DNA of 64,000 nt from Natrinema salaciae (GTDB lineage Archaea; Halobacteriota; Halobacteria; Halobacteriales; Natrialbaceae), in assembly GCF_900110865.1 (NCBI RefSeq), contig NZ_FOFD01000002.1, positions 821,304-885,303 of the forward strand, given 5' to 3'. Below the pieces are notes generated by a model. The model saw only the letters and a program-made list of their open reading frames with translations, was not told the origin of the DNA and ran no database searches. Shown piece by piece: positions 24,964 to 34,820 of the stretch (position 1 is its first letter; each line of letters starts with the position of its first letter). A program made the position numbers and the translations under genes.

Positions 24964-25602
24964 ATGAGCGACAGCGTCAGCGAACTGATCGACCGCCTGC
25001 GCGAGGAAGCACGACAGGACCGCCCGGACGAAGCGACGCCCGACGTCGGAATCGTCATGGGGAGCGACTCCGATCTCGAGACGATGATGACCGGCGGCAA
25101 ACGGCGAGGAGCCTACGACGCCTTCGTCGACGAACTCGGGTTCGCCGAGCAGACGGACTACGAGAGTCCGCCCGACGAGCGCTTCACGTTCGAGACCTAC
25201 GTTACCTCCGCCCACCGCACACCCGACTTAATGACGGCTTACGCCGAAACGGCCGAGGATCGCGGCCTCGAGGTGGTCATCGCCGGGGCCGGTGGCAAGT
25301 CCGCGGATCTGCCGAACATGACTGCCTCGATCGCGTACCCGCTGCCGGTCATCGGCGTCCCGGTTCAGGAGAAGTCGGTCGACAGCGTCATCGGGATGCC
25401 GACCGGTGCGCCGCTGGTCGCGGTCGACGCCGGCAAGTCGTTCAACGCCGCGCTGTCGGCTGCACAGATCCTCGCCCGCCGGCACGAAACGGTTCGCGAC
25501 CGACTGGTCGCCTACCACGAGGACCTGCGCGAGGGCGTCGGCGACGTCTCCCGGGAACTCCACGATAGCGGAACGCCAACGTTCCGGGATCGCGACCGGT
25601 AA
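24964..25602 (+). CDS. purE: N5-carboxyaminoimidazole ribonucleotide mutase
   Basis: 212 residues, slightly longer than bacterial PurE because of an N-terminal helix and an insertion (GGKRRGAYDAFVDELGFAEQ). The active-site signature VGIVMGSDSDLETM, then VTSAHRTPDLM with the catalytic His, then VVIAGAGGKSADLPNMTAS and PVIGVPVQ, are all present. It moves the carboxylate of N5-CAIR to carbon 4 (CAIR), the step after PurK. Confidence 0.92.
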   Translation: MSDSVSELIDRLREEARQDRPDEATPDVGIVMGSDSDLETMMTGGKRRGAYDAFVDELGFAEQTDYESPPDERFTFETYVTSAHRTPDLMTAYAETAEDRGLEVVIAGAGGKSADLPNMTASIAYPLPVIGVPVQEKSVDSVIGMPTGAPLVAVDAGKSFNAALSAAQILARRHETVRDRLVAYHEDLREGVGDVSRELHDSGTPTFRDRDR

Positions 25603-25856
25603 TCACGGTATCGACTTCCGGTCACAGGAACGCGTCTCTGGATCGGGGGCCACGAGTCGCCCGAACCGAAGCGGTTGGTTCGGATTACCGTCTCGGGTGC
25701 CGCGTACAGACCGATTTCGTCCAGGAGTAATATCGGTTTACTGTGATAGTCGCTCCCTGCGGACCCGTCCGTAATATGCGGTGATCGTTCATGAGAATCG
25801 CGTTCCCCTGAACTCCCTTCTCGGCCCGTGTTTCCCCGAAAAACGAAGAATCAACC

Positions 25857-25862
25857 CTTATG
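25857..25862 (+). promoter_or_regulatory. Putative TATA box of the nuo operon
   Basis: CTTATG in CCCTTATGTGCG lies 33 bp before the nuoA ATG at 25896. It is the only promoter-like sequence I see before the eleven-gene operon; downstream nuo genes overlap or nearly abut, apart from a 40-nt gap before nuoJ1. Confidence 0.4.
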
Positions 25863-25895
25863 TGCGTGCGGTTTGAAGCCTCGAACGTTACCGAG

Positions 25896-26300
25896 ATGAA
25901 TGATTGGATCGCCATCGGGGCGCTGGCGCTCGTCGGGGTACTGATACCGTTCGGGATGATGGCGGTATCGTATCTCCTACGGCCCACCGTGCCCGAAACG
26001 AGTAAACGCGCCACCTACGAGAGCGGCGAGATTCCGACCGGCGGAACGCGCATCCGGTTCAATATTCAGTACTACATGGTTGCGCTGCTGTTCGTCGTCT
26101 TCGATATCGAAACCGTCCTGTTGTTCCCGTGGGCGGTCGCCTACCAGGATGCGCTCGCGGCGGACATCCCGCTCGTCCGCGCGCTGGGTCCGATGCTGTT
26201 GTTCGTCGCCATCCTGCTCGTTGGACTCGCGTGGGCGTGGCGCACGGGCGCGGTACAGTGGGCACGGACACCTAGCCAACTGGAAACAGAGAGACTATGA
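25896..26300 (+). CDS. nuoA: Complex I subunit A
   Basis: 134 residues with three membrane helices. The loop KRATYESGEIPTGGTRIRFN between helices 1 and 2 and YYMVALLFVVFDIETVLLF in helix 2 are family hallmarks, the latter with the conserved acidic residues. It is part of the membrane arm near the quinone site of the type I dehydrogenase. I choose the ATG at 25896 because the helix begins right after it; 12 upstream in-frame residues look non-coding. Its stop overlaps the nuoB start (ATGA). Confidence 0.9.
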   Translation: MNDWIAIGALALVGVLIPFGMMAVSYLLRPTVPETSKRATYESGEIPTGGTRIRFNIQYYMVALLFVVFDIETVLLFPWAVAYQDALAADIPLVRALGPMLLFVAILLVGLAWAWRTGAVQWARTPSQLETERL

Positions 26301-27004
26301 GTAGCGACCAACCACGCCAGCAGATCTACGACAGCACCGCACCGTCGACCGATACTCGGGACTCGCGGATCGGTGAAGGTGCCGACGACCGATTCAACTC
26401 CAAGCTTCGCGAGGCCTTCGGCTCCACCCCGTTCATCCTCACGAAGTTCGACAAGTTCATGAACTGGGTTCGGGGCAACTCCATGTTCATGCTCCAGTTC
26501 GGGATCGCGTGTTGCAGCATCGAGATGATGCACACGTACGCGATCAAGCACGACCTCGACCGCTTCGGCGCCGGGGTTCCGCGAGCCTCGCCCCGGCAGG
26601 CCGACGTGATGATCGTCCCCGGGACGATCGTCTCGAAGTTCGGCCCCCGCATGAAGCGGGTCTACGACCAGATGCCCGAACCCAAGTTCGTCGTCGGCAT
26701 GGGCTCGTGTACGATCTCCGGCGGCCCCTTCCAGGAGGGGTACAACGTCGTCAAGGGCGCCGAGGAGATCATCCCCATCGACATCCACGTCCCCGGCTGT
26801 CCGCCGCGACCGGAAGCGCTCGTCTACGGCATCGCCAAACTCCAGGAGCGGATCCGCAACGGTGAATCGACCCCAGTCGTCGTCAAACCGTACGAACTCG
26901 AGGAGTTCGGCGACCTGCCGAAGGACGAACTCGTCCAGAAGCTCGCGGACGACATCGACGAGGATGACCTCGTCATGCGCTACAACTGGGCTGATTCGCC
27001 ATGA
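26297..27004 (+). CDS. nuoB: Complex I subunit B (N2 iron-sulfur cluster)
   Basis: 235 residues, with a roughly 40-residue acidic N-terminal extension. The four Cys ligands of the N2 cluster are visible: the adjacent pair in GIACCSIEMMHTY, one in GMGSCTISGG and one in HVPGCPPRPEAL. It passes electrons to quinone at the junction of the peripheral and membrane arms. The gene overlaps nuoA and nuoCD by four bases at each end, implying translational coupling. Confidence 0.95.
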   Translation: MSSDQPRQQIYDSTAPSTDTRDSRIGEGADDRFNSKLREAFGSTPFILTKFDKFMNWVRGNSMFMLQFGIACCSIEMMHTYAIKHDLDRFGAGVPRASPRQADVMIVPGTIVSKFGPRMKRVYDQMPEPKFVVGMGSCTISGGPFQEGYNVVKGAEEIIPIDIHVPGCPPRPEALVYGIAKLQERIRNGESTPVVVKPYELEEFGDLPKDELVQKLADDIDEDDLVMRYNWADSP

Positions 27005-28656
27005 GCACGGGACTCGAGCGAGCAGCGTCCGTCGAGGTTAGCGAGGACGACCTCGAGGCGCTGATCGGTGATCGCGCGCTCGCGCGTGACGACCACCTGA
27101 ACGCGCCCGGATTCGTCGTTCGGCCGGACGACGTCCAGGACGTCCTCGCGGACCTCCGGGACGAGGCGGGGTTCGATCATCTCGCCAATCTCACCGCACA
27201 GGAGTACGCGGACCGGTACGAATCCATCTACCACCTCCGGAAGTACGCCGACCCGACGCAGGAGGTTTCGGTCGTCGTGCCGACGACGACCGACGACCCG
27301 GTTAGCGAGACCGCCGAACCGGTCTTCCGGACCGCCGACTGGCACGAGCGCGAGGCGTTCGACCTCGTCGGCATCGACTACGAGGGCCACCCCGATCCGC
27401 GCCGGATCCTCCTGCCCGAGACCTGGCAGGGACATCCGCTCTCGCGGGGGTACGATCAGGAGAAGCCCCAGCTCGTGACGCTGACGGAACACGCCAACCC
27501 GATCCAGCCGGACCACCACGACGACGAGTCGGACACGATGTTTCTCAACATCGGTCCGCACCATCCGGCGACCCACGGCGTGCTCCATATCGAGACGGTG
27601 CTCGACGGCGAGACGGTCGTCGACGTCGACCCCGACATCGGCTATCTCCACCGCTGCGAGGAGCAGATGTGCCAGCAGGGGACCTACCGCCACCAGATCA
27701 TGCCCTACCCGGACCGCTGGGACTACGTCTCGGCCGGGCTGTTGAACGAGTGGGCCTACGCGCGCACGGCGGAGGAGCTGGCGGACATCGAGGTCCCCGA
27801 GTACGCGCAGGTCATCCGCACGATGGGGGCCGAGCTCTGCCGGATCGCCTCCCACATGCTCGCGCTGGCAACGTTCGCGCTGGACGTCTACGGCGACTTC
27901 ACCGCCATCTTCCAGTACGGCATGCGCGACCGGGAGGTCATCCAGGACATCCTGGAGGACCTGACCGGCCAGCGGCTCATGTTCAACTACTTCCGACTCG
28001 GCGGCGTCGCCTGGGACCTGCCCGAACCCCGCGAGGAGTTCATCGAGAAGACCCGGGACTTCCTCGACGGGCTCCCCGCGAAGGTCGACGAGTACAACGA
28101 CCTGCTGACCGGCAACGAGATCTTCCAGATTCGGTGTCACGACACCGGGATCCTCGAGCCGGACGTGGCGAAACAGTACGGCTGCACCGGGCCCGTCGCC
28201 CGCGGCTCCGGCATCGACTACGACCTTCGCCGCGACGACCCGTACGGCTACTACGAGAACTTAGAGTGGGACGTCGTCACCGAGGAGGGCTGTGACAACT
28301 ACAGCCGCGTCCTCGTGCGTATGCAGGAGGTCGAGGAGTCGGCGAAGATCATCGAGCAGTGTCTCGACCTGCTCGCGGACTGGCCCGAAGACGAGCGGAC
28401 GGTCCAGAGCAACGTCCCCCGGACGCTGAAGCCGGACGCGGACGCGGAGATCTACCGCAGCGTCGAGGCCGCGAAGGGCGAACTCGGGATCTACATCCGC
28501 TCGGACGGGACGGACAAGCCGGGTCGGTTCAAGATCCGCAGCCCGTGTTTCCACAACCTCTCGGCGCTGCCCGAGATGGCCGAAGGGGAGTACGTGCCGG
28601 ACCTGATCGCGTCGCTCGGCAGCCTCGATATCGTGCTCGGGGAGGTGGACCGGTAG
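27001..28656 (+). CDS. nuoCD: Complex I fused subunits C and D
   Basis: 551 residues. Residues about 40-160 are the 30-kDa (NuoC) domain, with WHEREAFDLVGIDYEGHPDP and RRILLPETWQGHPL. From about 175 the 49-kDa (NuoD) domain follows: MFLNIGPHHPATHGVLHIET, HRCEEQMCQQGTYRHQ, RVLVRMQEVEESAKIIEQCL and the C-terminal SLDIVLGEVDR. It forms the quinone-binding cavity with NuoB. The C-D fusion is common in haloarchaea and in some bacteria. Confidence 0.93.
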   Translation: MSTGLERAASVEVSEDDLEALIGDRALARDDHLNAPGFVVRPDDVQDVLADLRDEAGFDHLANLTAQEYADRYESIYHLRKYADPTQEVSVVVPTTTDDPVSETAEPVFRTADWHEREAFDLVGIDYEGHPDPRRILLPETWQGHPLSRGYDQEKPQLVTLTEHANPIQPDHHDDESDTMFLNIGPHHPATHGVLHIETVLDGETVVDVDPDIGYLHRCEEQMCQQGTYRHQIMPYPDRWDYVSAGLLNEWAYARTAEELADIEVPEYAQVIRTMGAELCRIASHMLALATFALDVYGDFTAIFQYGMRDREVIQDILEDLTGQRLMFNYFRLGGVAWDLPEPREEFIEKTRDFLDGLPAKVDEYNDLLTGNEIFQIRCHDTGILEPDVAKQYGCTGPVARGSGIDYDLRRDDPYGYYENLEWDVVTEEGCDNYSRVLVRMQEVEESAKIIEQCLDLLADWPEDERTVQSNVPRTLKPDADAEIYRSVEAAKGELGIYIRSDGTDKPGRFKIRSPCFHNLSALPEMAEGEYVPDLIASLGSLDIVLGEVDR

Positions 28657-28657
28657 T

Positions 28658-29764
28658 ATGTCCGGTGGCCAGATCGCGGGCGCGACCGCACCGGCGGTAC
28701 CGCTACAGGATACCGTCCTGCTCCCCGAGCGGCTCGGCGAGGTTACCGGGCTCAACGAGTTCGGGTTCGGCGGCGAACTGCTCGCGACCTTCCTCGCGGC
28801 GTTTCTCATCGGCAACCTGATGCTCGCGATGACCGGGGTCGCGGGGCCGTGGGCGAAACGGAAGATCACCGCCGCCTTCACGGATCGGATCGCCGTCAAC
28901 CGGCTCGGACCGGCCGGGCTGTTCATCATCGTCGCGGACGCCGTCCGGCTCCTCTCGAAGGAGCTAATCGTTCCCGAAAACGCGGACCGACCGGCCTACG
29001 ACCTCGCGCCGATCGTCGTCGCGTCGTCGGCGCTTTTGGGCTTCGCCGTCATCCCGATGGGCAGCGGAATCCACTTGGCAGACCCCGAAGTCGGGCTGGC
29101 GTACGTCTTCGCGGTGTCGGGGATCGCGAGCCTCGGGCTGGTGATGGCCGGCTACGCCTCGGCGAACAAGTACTCGATGCTCGGCGGGCTCCGCGCGGTG
29201 GCACAGAACATCGCCTACGAGATCCCGCTGGTCATCACCGGGATGTCCGTCGTGATCTTCGCCGGAACGCTGCAGTTGGGGGAGATCGTCTCGGCGCAGG
29301 CGGAGCCGCTGGTCACGATCGCGGGCGTGTCGATTCCTGGGTGGTATGCGCTGGTCAATCCGTTCGCGTTCGTCCTGTTCCTCGTCGCGAACTTCGCCGA
29401 GGTCGGCCGTAACCCGTTCGACACGCCGGAGGCACCGACCGAGATCGTCGCCGGCTACCAGACCGAGTACTCCTCGGTCTACTTCGTGCTGATCTACCTC
29501 GGGGAGTTCCTCCACATCTTCCTCGGGGGTGCGATCATCGCGACGATCTTCCTCGGCGGCCCGGCCGGTCCCGGACCGGCGGCGCTCGGTATCGTCTGGT
29601 TCATCGTCAAGATCTGGGCGGTGTTCTTCGCGACGCAGTGGCTGCGATCGGCGGTTCCCCGCGTTCGGATCGATCAACTGATCGAGATCGGCTGGAAGGG
29701 ACTGCTCGTCCTCTCCTTTGCGAATCTCATCTTCACTGCGGTAATCGTGGGGCTGATAGCATGA
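28658..29764 (+). CDS. nuoH: Complex I subunit H
   Basis: 368 residues, about eight helices. The conserved loop segment with NRLGPAGLFIIVADAVRLLS and ADRPAYDLAPIVV, and the acidic FAEVGRNPFDTPEAPTEIVA stretch, mark NuoH (ND1). It forms the entrance of the quinone channel and the link to the proton path. A strong Shine-Dalgarno-like GGAGGTG precedes its ATG by about ten bases, inside the end of nuoCD. Confidence 0.95.
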   Translation: MSGGQIAGATAPAVPLQDTVLLPERLGEVTGLNEFGFGGELLATFLAAFLIGNLMLAMTGVAGPWAKRKITAAFTDRIAVNRLGPAGLFIIVADAVRLLSKELIVPENADRPAYDLAPIVVASSALLGFAVIPMGSGIHLADPEVGLAYVFAVSGIASLGLVMAGYASANKYSMLGGLRAVAQNIAYEIPLVITGMSVVIFAGTLQLGEIVSAQAEPLVTIAGVSIPGWYALVNPFAFVLFLVANFAEVGRNPFDTPEAPTEIVAGYQTEYSSVYFVLIYLGEFLHIFLGGAIIATIFLGGPAGPGPAALGIVWFIVKIWAVFFATQWLRSAVPRVRIDQLIEIGWKGLLVLSFANLIFTAVIVGLIA

Positions 29765-30222
29765 TCGGGATACTCAAATCCATGGCAACGACGATGAAGC
29801 ACGCACTGGACGGCTCCACCTTCACGGTGGAGTATCCGGAGACCGCACCGGACGTCTCGCCGCGCTTTCGCGGCGTCCACAAGTTCAGTCAGGAGCGGTG
29901 CATCTGGTGCCGGCAGTGCGAGAACGTCTGTCCGAACGATACGATCCAGATCGTGATGGACGACAAGCGAAACGGCGAACAGTACAACCTCCACATCGGG
30001 CAGTGTATCTACTGTCGGCTGTGCGAGGAGGTCTGTCCCGTCGACGCCATCCTGCTGACGGAGAACTTCGAGTTCACCGCGGACACGAAACACGACTTCG
30101 TCTACAACAAAGAGCAGCTGAAAGCGGTACCGTGGTACAAGGACATCGACCCGCTCGCCGCCCGTGAACCCGACCGGGGCGCGTGGGTCGGCGAGGGCGA
30201 GGGGGAGGTCGACTACCAGTAA
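29761..30222 (+). CDS. nuoI: Complex I subunit I (two 4Fe-4S clusters)
   Basis: 153 residues. Two ferredoxin-like motifs, CIWCRQCENVCP and CIYCRLCEEVCP, bind the N6a and N6b clusters that feed electrons to NuoB. The ATG at 29761 overlaps the nuoH stop; a longer frame from 29638 only reads through nuoH in another frame. Without NuoEFG, electrons probably enter here from a donor other than NADH, such as reduced ferredoxin or another carrier; this is inference from the gene set. Confidence 0.94.
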   Translation: MIGILKSMATTMKHALDGSTFTVEYPETAPDVSPRFRGVHKFSQERCIWCRQCENVCPNDTIQIVMDDKRNGEQYNLHIGQCIYCRLCEEVCPVDAILLTENFEFTADTKHDFVYNKEQLKAVPWYKDIDPLAAREPDRGAWVGEGEGEVDYQ

Positions 30223-30262
30223 CGGGTCCGCCCGTCCCGCAAACGGGCACTACTAACAAACC

Positions 30263-30535
30263 ATGAACTACGAGCTGATCGCGTTCGCGCTGTTCGCCAT
30301 CGTGACGCTGGCCAGCGCGGTGGGTGTCGTGCTCATGCAGGACCCGTGGCATTCGGCGCTCCTGCTGGGCGTGGCGCTGCTCAGCGTGGCGGTCCACTAC
30401 GTGATGCTGGCGGCGGAGTTCGTCGCCATGATGCAGGTTCTCGTCTACGTGGGCGGGGTCCTCGTCCTCATCACGTTCGCCGTCATGCTGACCGAGCGCG
30501 ACGATTCCGACGCAGACGAGGTGGTACAGGCATGA
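30263..30535 (+). CDS. nuoJ1: Complex I subunit J, N-terminal half
   Basis: 90 residues, three helices: ELIAFALFAIVTLASAVGVV, SALLLGVALLSVAVHYVMLA and the conserved AEFVAMMQVLVYVGGVLVLI, with the helix break typical of NuoJ/ND6. The usual NuoJ is about twice as long; here the second half is encoded by the next, overlapping gene, the split arrangement known in haloarchaea. The 40-nt gap after nuoI is the largest in the operon. Confidence 0.88.
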   Translation: MNYELIAFALFAIVTLASAVGVVLMQDPWHSALLLGVALLSVAVHYVMLAAEFVAMMQVLVYVGGVLVLITFAVMLTERDDSDADEVVQA

Positions 30536-30948
30536 CGACCGGCCCGAAACTCCGACTCGGCAAGACGCTCGTTCCGGGACTGCTCGCCGTCGCCCTCTTC
30601 GCGGTGATGGCACTGGTCACCGTCAATGCCGGCTTCGGCGACATGACCGGCTTTCCGGACGGGATCTCGATTACGGCCGAACTCGGCTACGCGCTGTTCG
30701 GGTTCGACGAACTGCAGGAGGTCGGCGGCACCGAACCGTTCCTCGCCGCCGTCCTGCTCGTCGCGGTCGCGCTCGACGCCGCGCTCGACGCCTCGCTCGT
30801 CCTCGCGAAACGCGAGGAGGGCGGCGAACCCGTCGCCGCGCTCGCGACGACCGGCGAGTCCTCGAGCGCCGGCGAGGCGGCGGAGCCGGCCGTCGCGGAC
30901 GGCGGAAGCGCCGACGAGTCCACGGACGCTGGAGGTGAGACTCGATGA
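30532..30948 (+). CDS. nuoJ2: Complex I subunit J, C-terminal half
   Basis: 138 residues. Two hydrophobic helices (LVPGLLAVALFAVMALVTVN and EPFLAAVLLVAVALDAALDA) match the C-terminal part of NuoJ. A low-complexity Ala/Glu/Ser tail of about 45 residues follows. It overlaps nuoJ1 by four bases and nuoK by four bases. Confidence 0.78.
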   Translation: MTTGPKLRLGKTLVPGLLAVALFAVMALVTVNAGFGDMTGFPDGISITAELGYALFGFDELQEVGGTEPFLAAVLLVAVALDAALDASLVLAKREEGGEPVAALATTGESSSAGEAAEPAVADGGSADESTDAGGETR

Positions 30949-31250
30949 CCGTCGACGTGCAGTACTACGTGCTGCTGTCGATGGCAGTCTTCTGTATCGG
31001 CCTGTTCGGGGTGCTGACGCGTCGCAACGCACTGTTGTTCCTGATGTCCGTCGAACTGATGCTGAACGCGGCGAATATCAATCTGATCGCGTTCGCGTTC
31101 TATCACGGCAACCTTACGGGGCAGTTGTTCGCGCTGTTTACGATGGCGCTGGCTGCCGCGGAGGTGGCTGTCGGACTCGGGATCATCCTGGTGCTGTACC
31201 GCAACTTCCGTGACGTCGACGTCACGGTTCCAACGACGATGAGGTGGTAA
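30945..31250 (+). CDS. nuoK: Complex I subunit K
   Basis: 101 residues, three helices, full length for NuoK (ND4L). LFGVLTRRNALLFLMSVELM, then NAANINLIAFAF, and LAAAEVAVGLGIILVLYRNF carry the two conserved membrane Glu residues of the proton channel. A good Shine-Dalgarno-like GGAGGTGA lies before the ATG. Confidence 0.95.
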   Translation: MTVDVQYYVLLSMAVFCIGLFGVLTRRNALLFLMSVELMLNAANINLIAFAFYHGNLTGQLFALFTMALAAAEVAVGLGIILVLYRNFRDVDVTVPTTMRW

Positions 31251-31251
31251 G

Positions 31252-33300
31252 ATGGCAGCAACAGCAACAGGACCGTTCGGATTCGCACCGGCCATCGCAG
31301 TGTTCCCGCTCGTAGCGTTCGTGATCGCGCTGCTGTTCGGGAAGTATCTGCCGAAGAAGGGCGCACTCCCGGGCATCCTCGCGACCGCGGGGTCGCTCGT
31401 GATCTCGCTGGTCATGTTCGCGGCCGTCGCGGGCGGCGACACGCACCAGACGACGCTGTACGAGTGGACGTCCGGCGCGGCCACCAGCGAAACCATGGTC
31501 GAGGGGATCTCGTTCACGTTCGGCATCCTGATCGATCCGCTCTCGGCGCTCATGCTGGTGATCGTCTCGCTCGTCGCCCTGCTCGTCCACGTCTTCAGTC
31601 TCGGCTACATGAACGCCGAGGGGGAGACCGGGCTGCCGCGGTACTACGCCGAACTCGGGCTCTTCACCTTCAGCATGCTCGCGTTCGTCTTCGCGGACAA
31701 CCTGCTGATGGCGTTCATGTTCTTCGAACTCGTCGGCCTCTGTTCGTACCTGCTGATCGGGTTCTGGTTCCGCACGGAATCGGCACCCTCGGCCGCGAAG
31801 AAGGCGTTCCTGGTCACCCGCTTCGGTGACTACTTCTTCCTGGTGGGTGTCGTCGCCATCGCGGCGACGTTCGGCACGGTCGGCTTCGCCGGCGAGGACT
31901 CGTTCGTCACCGCCGCCGAGACGGCGATCGACGACGGCGCGACGCTGTTCGGCTTCGACGCCGAGACCTGGGTCACGATCACCGGACTGCTCGTGCTCGG
32001 CGGCGTCATCGGCAAGTCCGCGCAGTTCCCGCTACACACCTGGCTGCCCGACGCCATGGAGGGTCCGACCACCGTCTCCGCGCTCATTCACGCGGCGACG
32101 ATGGTCGCGGCCGGCGTCTACCTGGTCGCCCGGATGTTCGGCTACTACGCGCTCTCGCCGACCGCGCTTGGGATCATCGCGTTCGTCGGCGGCTTCACCG
32201 CCCTGTTCGCCGCGACGATGGGCGTCGTCAAAGACGACGTCAAGCAGGTGCTGGCGTACTCGACGATCAGCCAGTACGGCTACATGATGCTCGGACTCGG
32301 CGTCGGCGGCTACGTCGCCGGGGTCTTCCACCTCATGAACCACGCCTTCTTCAAGGCGCTCCTGTTCCTCGGTGCCGGGGCCGTCATCGTCCTCATGCAC
32401 CACGAACAGGACATGTGGGAGATGGGCGGCCTGAAGGAGAAAGCGCCCGTCACCTACTACACGTTCCTCGCCGGCGCGCTCGCGCTCGCGGGGATCGTCC
32501 CCTTCTCCGGCTTCTGGTCGAAAGACGAGGTGCTGTTCGACGCCCTGATCGTCGGCCTCGAGCAGCCGATCTTCCTCGTGGCCTACGCGATGGGGCTGCT
32601 CGCCGTGTTCTTCACCGGCTTCTACACGTTCCGGATGGTCTTCCTGACCTTCCACGGCGAGCCCCGCTCGGAGGCGGCCGAGGACCCACACCCGGTCGGC
32701 TGGGCGATCAAGGCCCCGCTGGTCGTGCTCGGCGTCCTCGCGGCCGTCACCGGGCTCGCGAACATGGCACCCGTCGCGGAGGTCCTCGGTGCGGACATCA
32801 CCCTCCTCGAGTTCTGGCTCGACGGCGAGTACGGTGCCGTCGACGGACTCACCTACCACGAGTACCAAGACACCGTGGCCTTCGAGGAGGGGGCGATCGG
32901 TTCCGAGACGGTGACCATGCTCCTGGGCGCAGGATTGTCGCTCGGGCTGGCACTGGCCGGCGCGTTCACGGCGCACACGTTGTACAACGTGCCCGAGCCG
33001 ACCCGCCACGTGGCGAAGCTCGGCGGCGCGTACGACGTCCTGCGCAGCAACTACTATCAGGACGAGTACCAGGTCTGGCTCGCCGAGGGACTCACGCTCC
33101 CGCTGGCTCGAGCGGCCGACCGATTCGATCAGACGGTCATCGACGGCATCGTCAACGGCACCTCGACGATCAGTCTGTTCGGCAGCAACTGGGTGAAGCG
33201 CATCCAGACGGGTATCGTGACTAACTACGCGGCGTTGCTGGTGGGCGGGTTCATCGCCTTACTGCTGGTTCTCGGCTATCTCGGAGGGTGGTTCGCATGA
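31252..33300 (+). CDS. nuoL: Complex I subunit L (antiporter-like)
   Basis: 682 residues, about 16 helices with the long amphipathic C-terminal arm. LMAFMFFELVGLCSYLLIGF holds the conserved Glu, KSAQFPLHTWLPDAMEGPTT the channel Lys and His, and DDVKQVLAYSTISQYGYMML the central Lys. It is one of three proton-pumping antiporter-like subunits here. It starts one base after the nuoK stop. Confidence 0.95.
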   Translation: MAATATGPFGFAPAIAVFPLVAFVIALLFGKYLPKKGALPGILATAGSLVISLVMFAAVAGGDTHQTTLYEWTSGAATSETMVEGISFTFGILIDPLSALMLVIVSLVALLVHVFSLGYMNAEGETGLPRYYAELGLFTFSMLAFVFADNLLMAFMFFELVGLCSYLLIGFWFRTESAPSAAKKAFLVTRFGDYFFLVGVVAIAATFGTVGFAGEDSFVTAAETAIDDGATLFGFDAETWVTITGLLVLGGVIGKSAQFPLHTWLPDAMEGPTTVSALIHAATMVAAGVYLVARMFGYYALSPTALGIIAFVGGFTALFAATMGVVKDDVKQVLAYSTISQYGYMMLGLGVGGYVAGVFHLMNHAFFKALLFLGAGAVIVLMHHEQDMWEMGGLKEKAPVTYYTFLAGALALAGIVPFSGFWSKDEVLFDALIVGLEQPIFLVAYAMGLLAVFFTGFYTFRMVFLTFHGEPRSEAAEDPHPVGWAIKAPLVVLGVLAAVTGLANMAPVAEVLGADITLLEFWLDGEYGAVDGLTYHEYQDTVAFEEGAIGSETVTMLLGAGLSLGLALAGAFTAHTLYNVPEPTRHVAKLGGAYDVLRSNYYQDEYQVWLAEGLTLPLARAADRFDQTVIDGIVNGTSTISLFGSNWVKRIQTGIVTNYAALLVGGFIALLLVLGYLGGWFA

Positions 33301-34820
33301 TGATCGAAACACTGATCGCGGTCGCACTGCTCGGCGCGCTGGCGACGTTCGTCGCGCCGAATCGCGTCGCCGGCAAACTCGCGTTCGCCATCAGCCTCGT
33401 GCCGGCGGCCCTCTCGCTGTGGCTGTTCGCCGCCTTCGACGGCAGCGGGAACGCCCTGCTCGACGGCGAACTGGCGTTCGAATCGCAGGCGGCGTGGCTC
33501 GAGATCGGCGGGCGATCGATCTCGTGGTTCGTCGGCCTCGACGGGATCAGTCTCCCGCTGGTCGTCCTGACGACGATCCTCTGTACGCTGGCGATCGTCA
33601 GCTCGTGGACGCCGATCGACGAGCGAGAGTCCCAGTTCTACGGGCTGATCCTGTTCATCGAGGCGATGTTGATCGGCGTCTTCTCGGCGCTGGATTTCTT
33701 CCTCTGGTTCGTCTTCTGGGAGGCTGTCCTGATCCCGATGTACCTGCTGATCGGCATCTGGGGCGGTCCGCGCCGAAAGTACGCCGCGATCAAGTTCTTC
33801 GTCTACACGAACCTGGCGTCGCTGGTCATGTTCGGGTCGTTCATCGCGCTCGTCTTCGGCCTCGGCGACTCGGTGACCTCCTTCGCGCTGCCCGAAATCG
33901 CGACGGCGATGCGTGACGGCGGGCTCGAGGGCGTCTTCGGTCTCGGCGGGACGACGCTCGCCTCGGTCGTCTTCGTCGGGCTGTTCCTCGGGTTCGCGGT
34001 GAAGGTGCCGATCGTCCCCTTCCACACGTGGCTGCCGGACGCCCACGTCGAGGCCCCGACGCCGGCCTCGGTGCTGCTGGCCGGCGTCCTGCTGAAGATG
34101 GGGACCTACGCCCTGCTGCGGTTCAACTTCACGATGTTCCCGGAACAGGTCGAGACCTACGCGGTCCCGATCGCCGCGATCGCCGTGATCAGCGTGATCT
34201 ACGGCGCGATGCTCGCCCTCGCCCAGACCGATCTCAAACGGATCGTCGCCTACTCGTCGGTCTCGTCGATGGGCTACGTCATCCTCGGGCTGGTCGCGTA
34301 CACCCAGTTCGGGGTCGGCGGTGCGACCTTCCAGATGGTCTCCCACGGCCTGATCTCCGGACTGATGTTCATGGCCGTCGGCGTCATCTACAACGCGACC
34401 CACACCCGGATGGTCACCGACATGTCCGGGATGGCGGATCGGATGCCGATCGCCGTCGCGATCCTGGTCGCCGGTGCGTTCGGCTACATGGGGCTGCCGC
34501 TCATGAGCGGGTTCTACGGCGAGTTCACGATCTTCTTCGGGGCCTTCGGCTCCGAGCTGCTCGATTACTCGCCGCTGTTCACCGCGGCGGCGATGTTCGG
34601 CATCGTCATCGTCGCGGGCTACCTGCTGTTTGCGCTCCAGCGGACGGTGTTCGGACCGTATCGCCTCGAAACCGACTACGAAGTCGGCCGCGCACCCGTC
34701 CACGACGTCGCGTCGATGGTCGTGCTGCTGGGACTCATCGTCCTGCTGGGCGTGGCCCCGGACCTGATATTCGACATGATAACCGACGCAGTCGACCCGA
34801 TCATCGGAGGTGATCTCTGA
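33297..34820 (+). CDS. nuoM: Complex I subunit M (antiporter-like)
   Basis: 507 residues, about 14 helices. FFLWFVFWEAVLIPMYLLIG carries the conserved Glu, VPIVPFHTWLPDAHVEAPTP the Lys/His site, and TDLKRIVAYSSVSSMGYVIL the central Lys. Starts are possible at GTG 33288, ATG 33297 and ATG 33300; 33297 gives the ATGA overlap with the nuoL stop that is usual in this operon. Confidence 0.94.
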   Translation: MMIETLIAVALLGALATFVAPNRVAGKLAFAISLVPAALSLWLFAAFDGSGNALLDGELAFESQAAWLEIGGRSISWFVGLDGISLPLVVLTTILCTLAIVSSWTPIDERESQFYGLILFIEAMLIGVFSALDFFLWFVFWEAVLIPMYLLIGIWGGPRRKYAAIKFFVYTNLASLVMFGSFIALVFGLGDSVTSFALPEIATAMRDGGLEGVFGLGGTTLASVVFVGLFLGFAVKVPIVPFHTWLPDAHVEAPTPASVLLAGVLLKMGTYALLRFNFTMFPEQVETYAVPIAAIAVISVIYGAMLALAQTDLKRIVAYSSVSSMGYVILGLVAYTQFGVGGATFQMVSHGLISGLMFMAVGVIYNATHTRMVTDMSGMADRMPIAVAILVAGAFGYMGLPLMSGFYGEFTIFFGAFGSELLDYSPLFTAAAMFGIVIVAGYLLFALQRTVFGPYRLETDYEVGRAPVHDVASMVVLLGLIVLLGVAPDLIFDMITDAVDPIIGGDL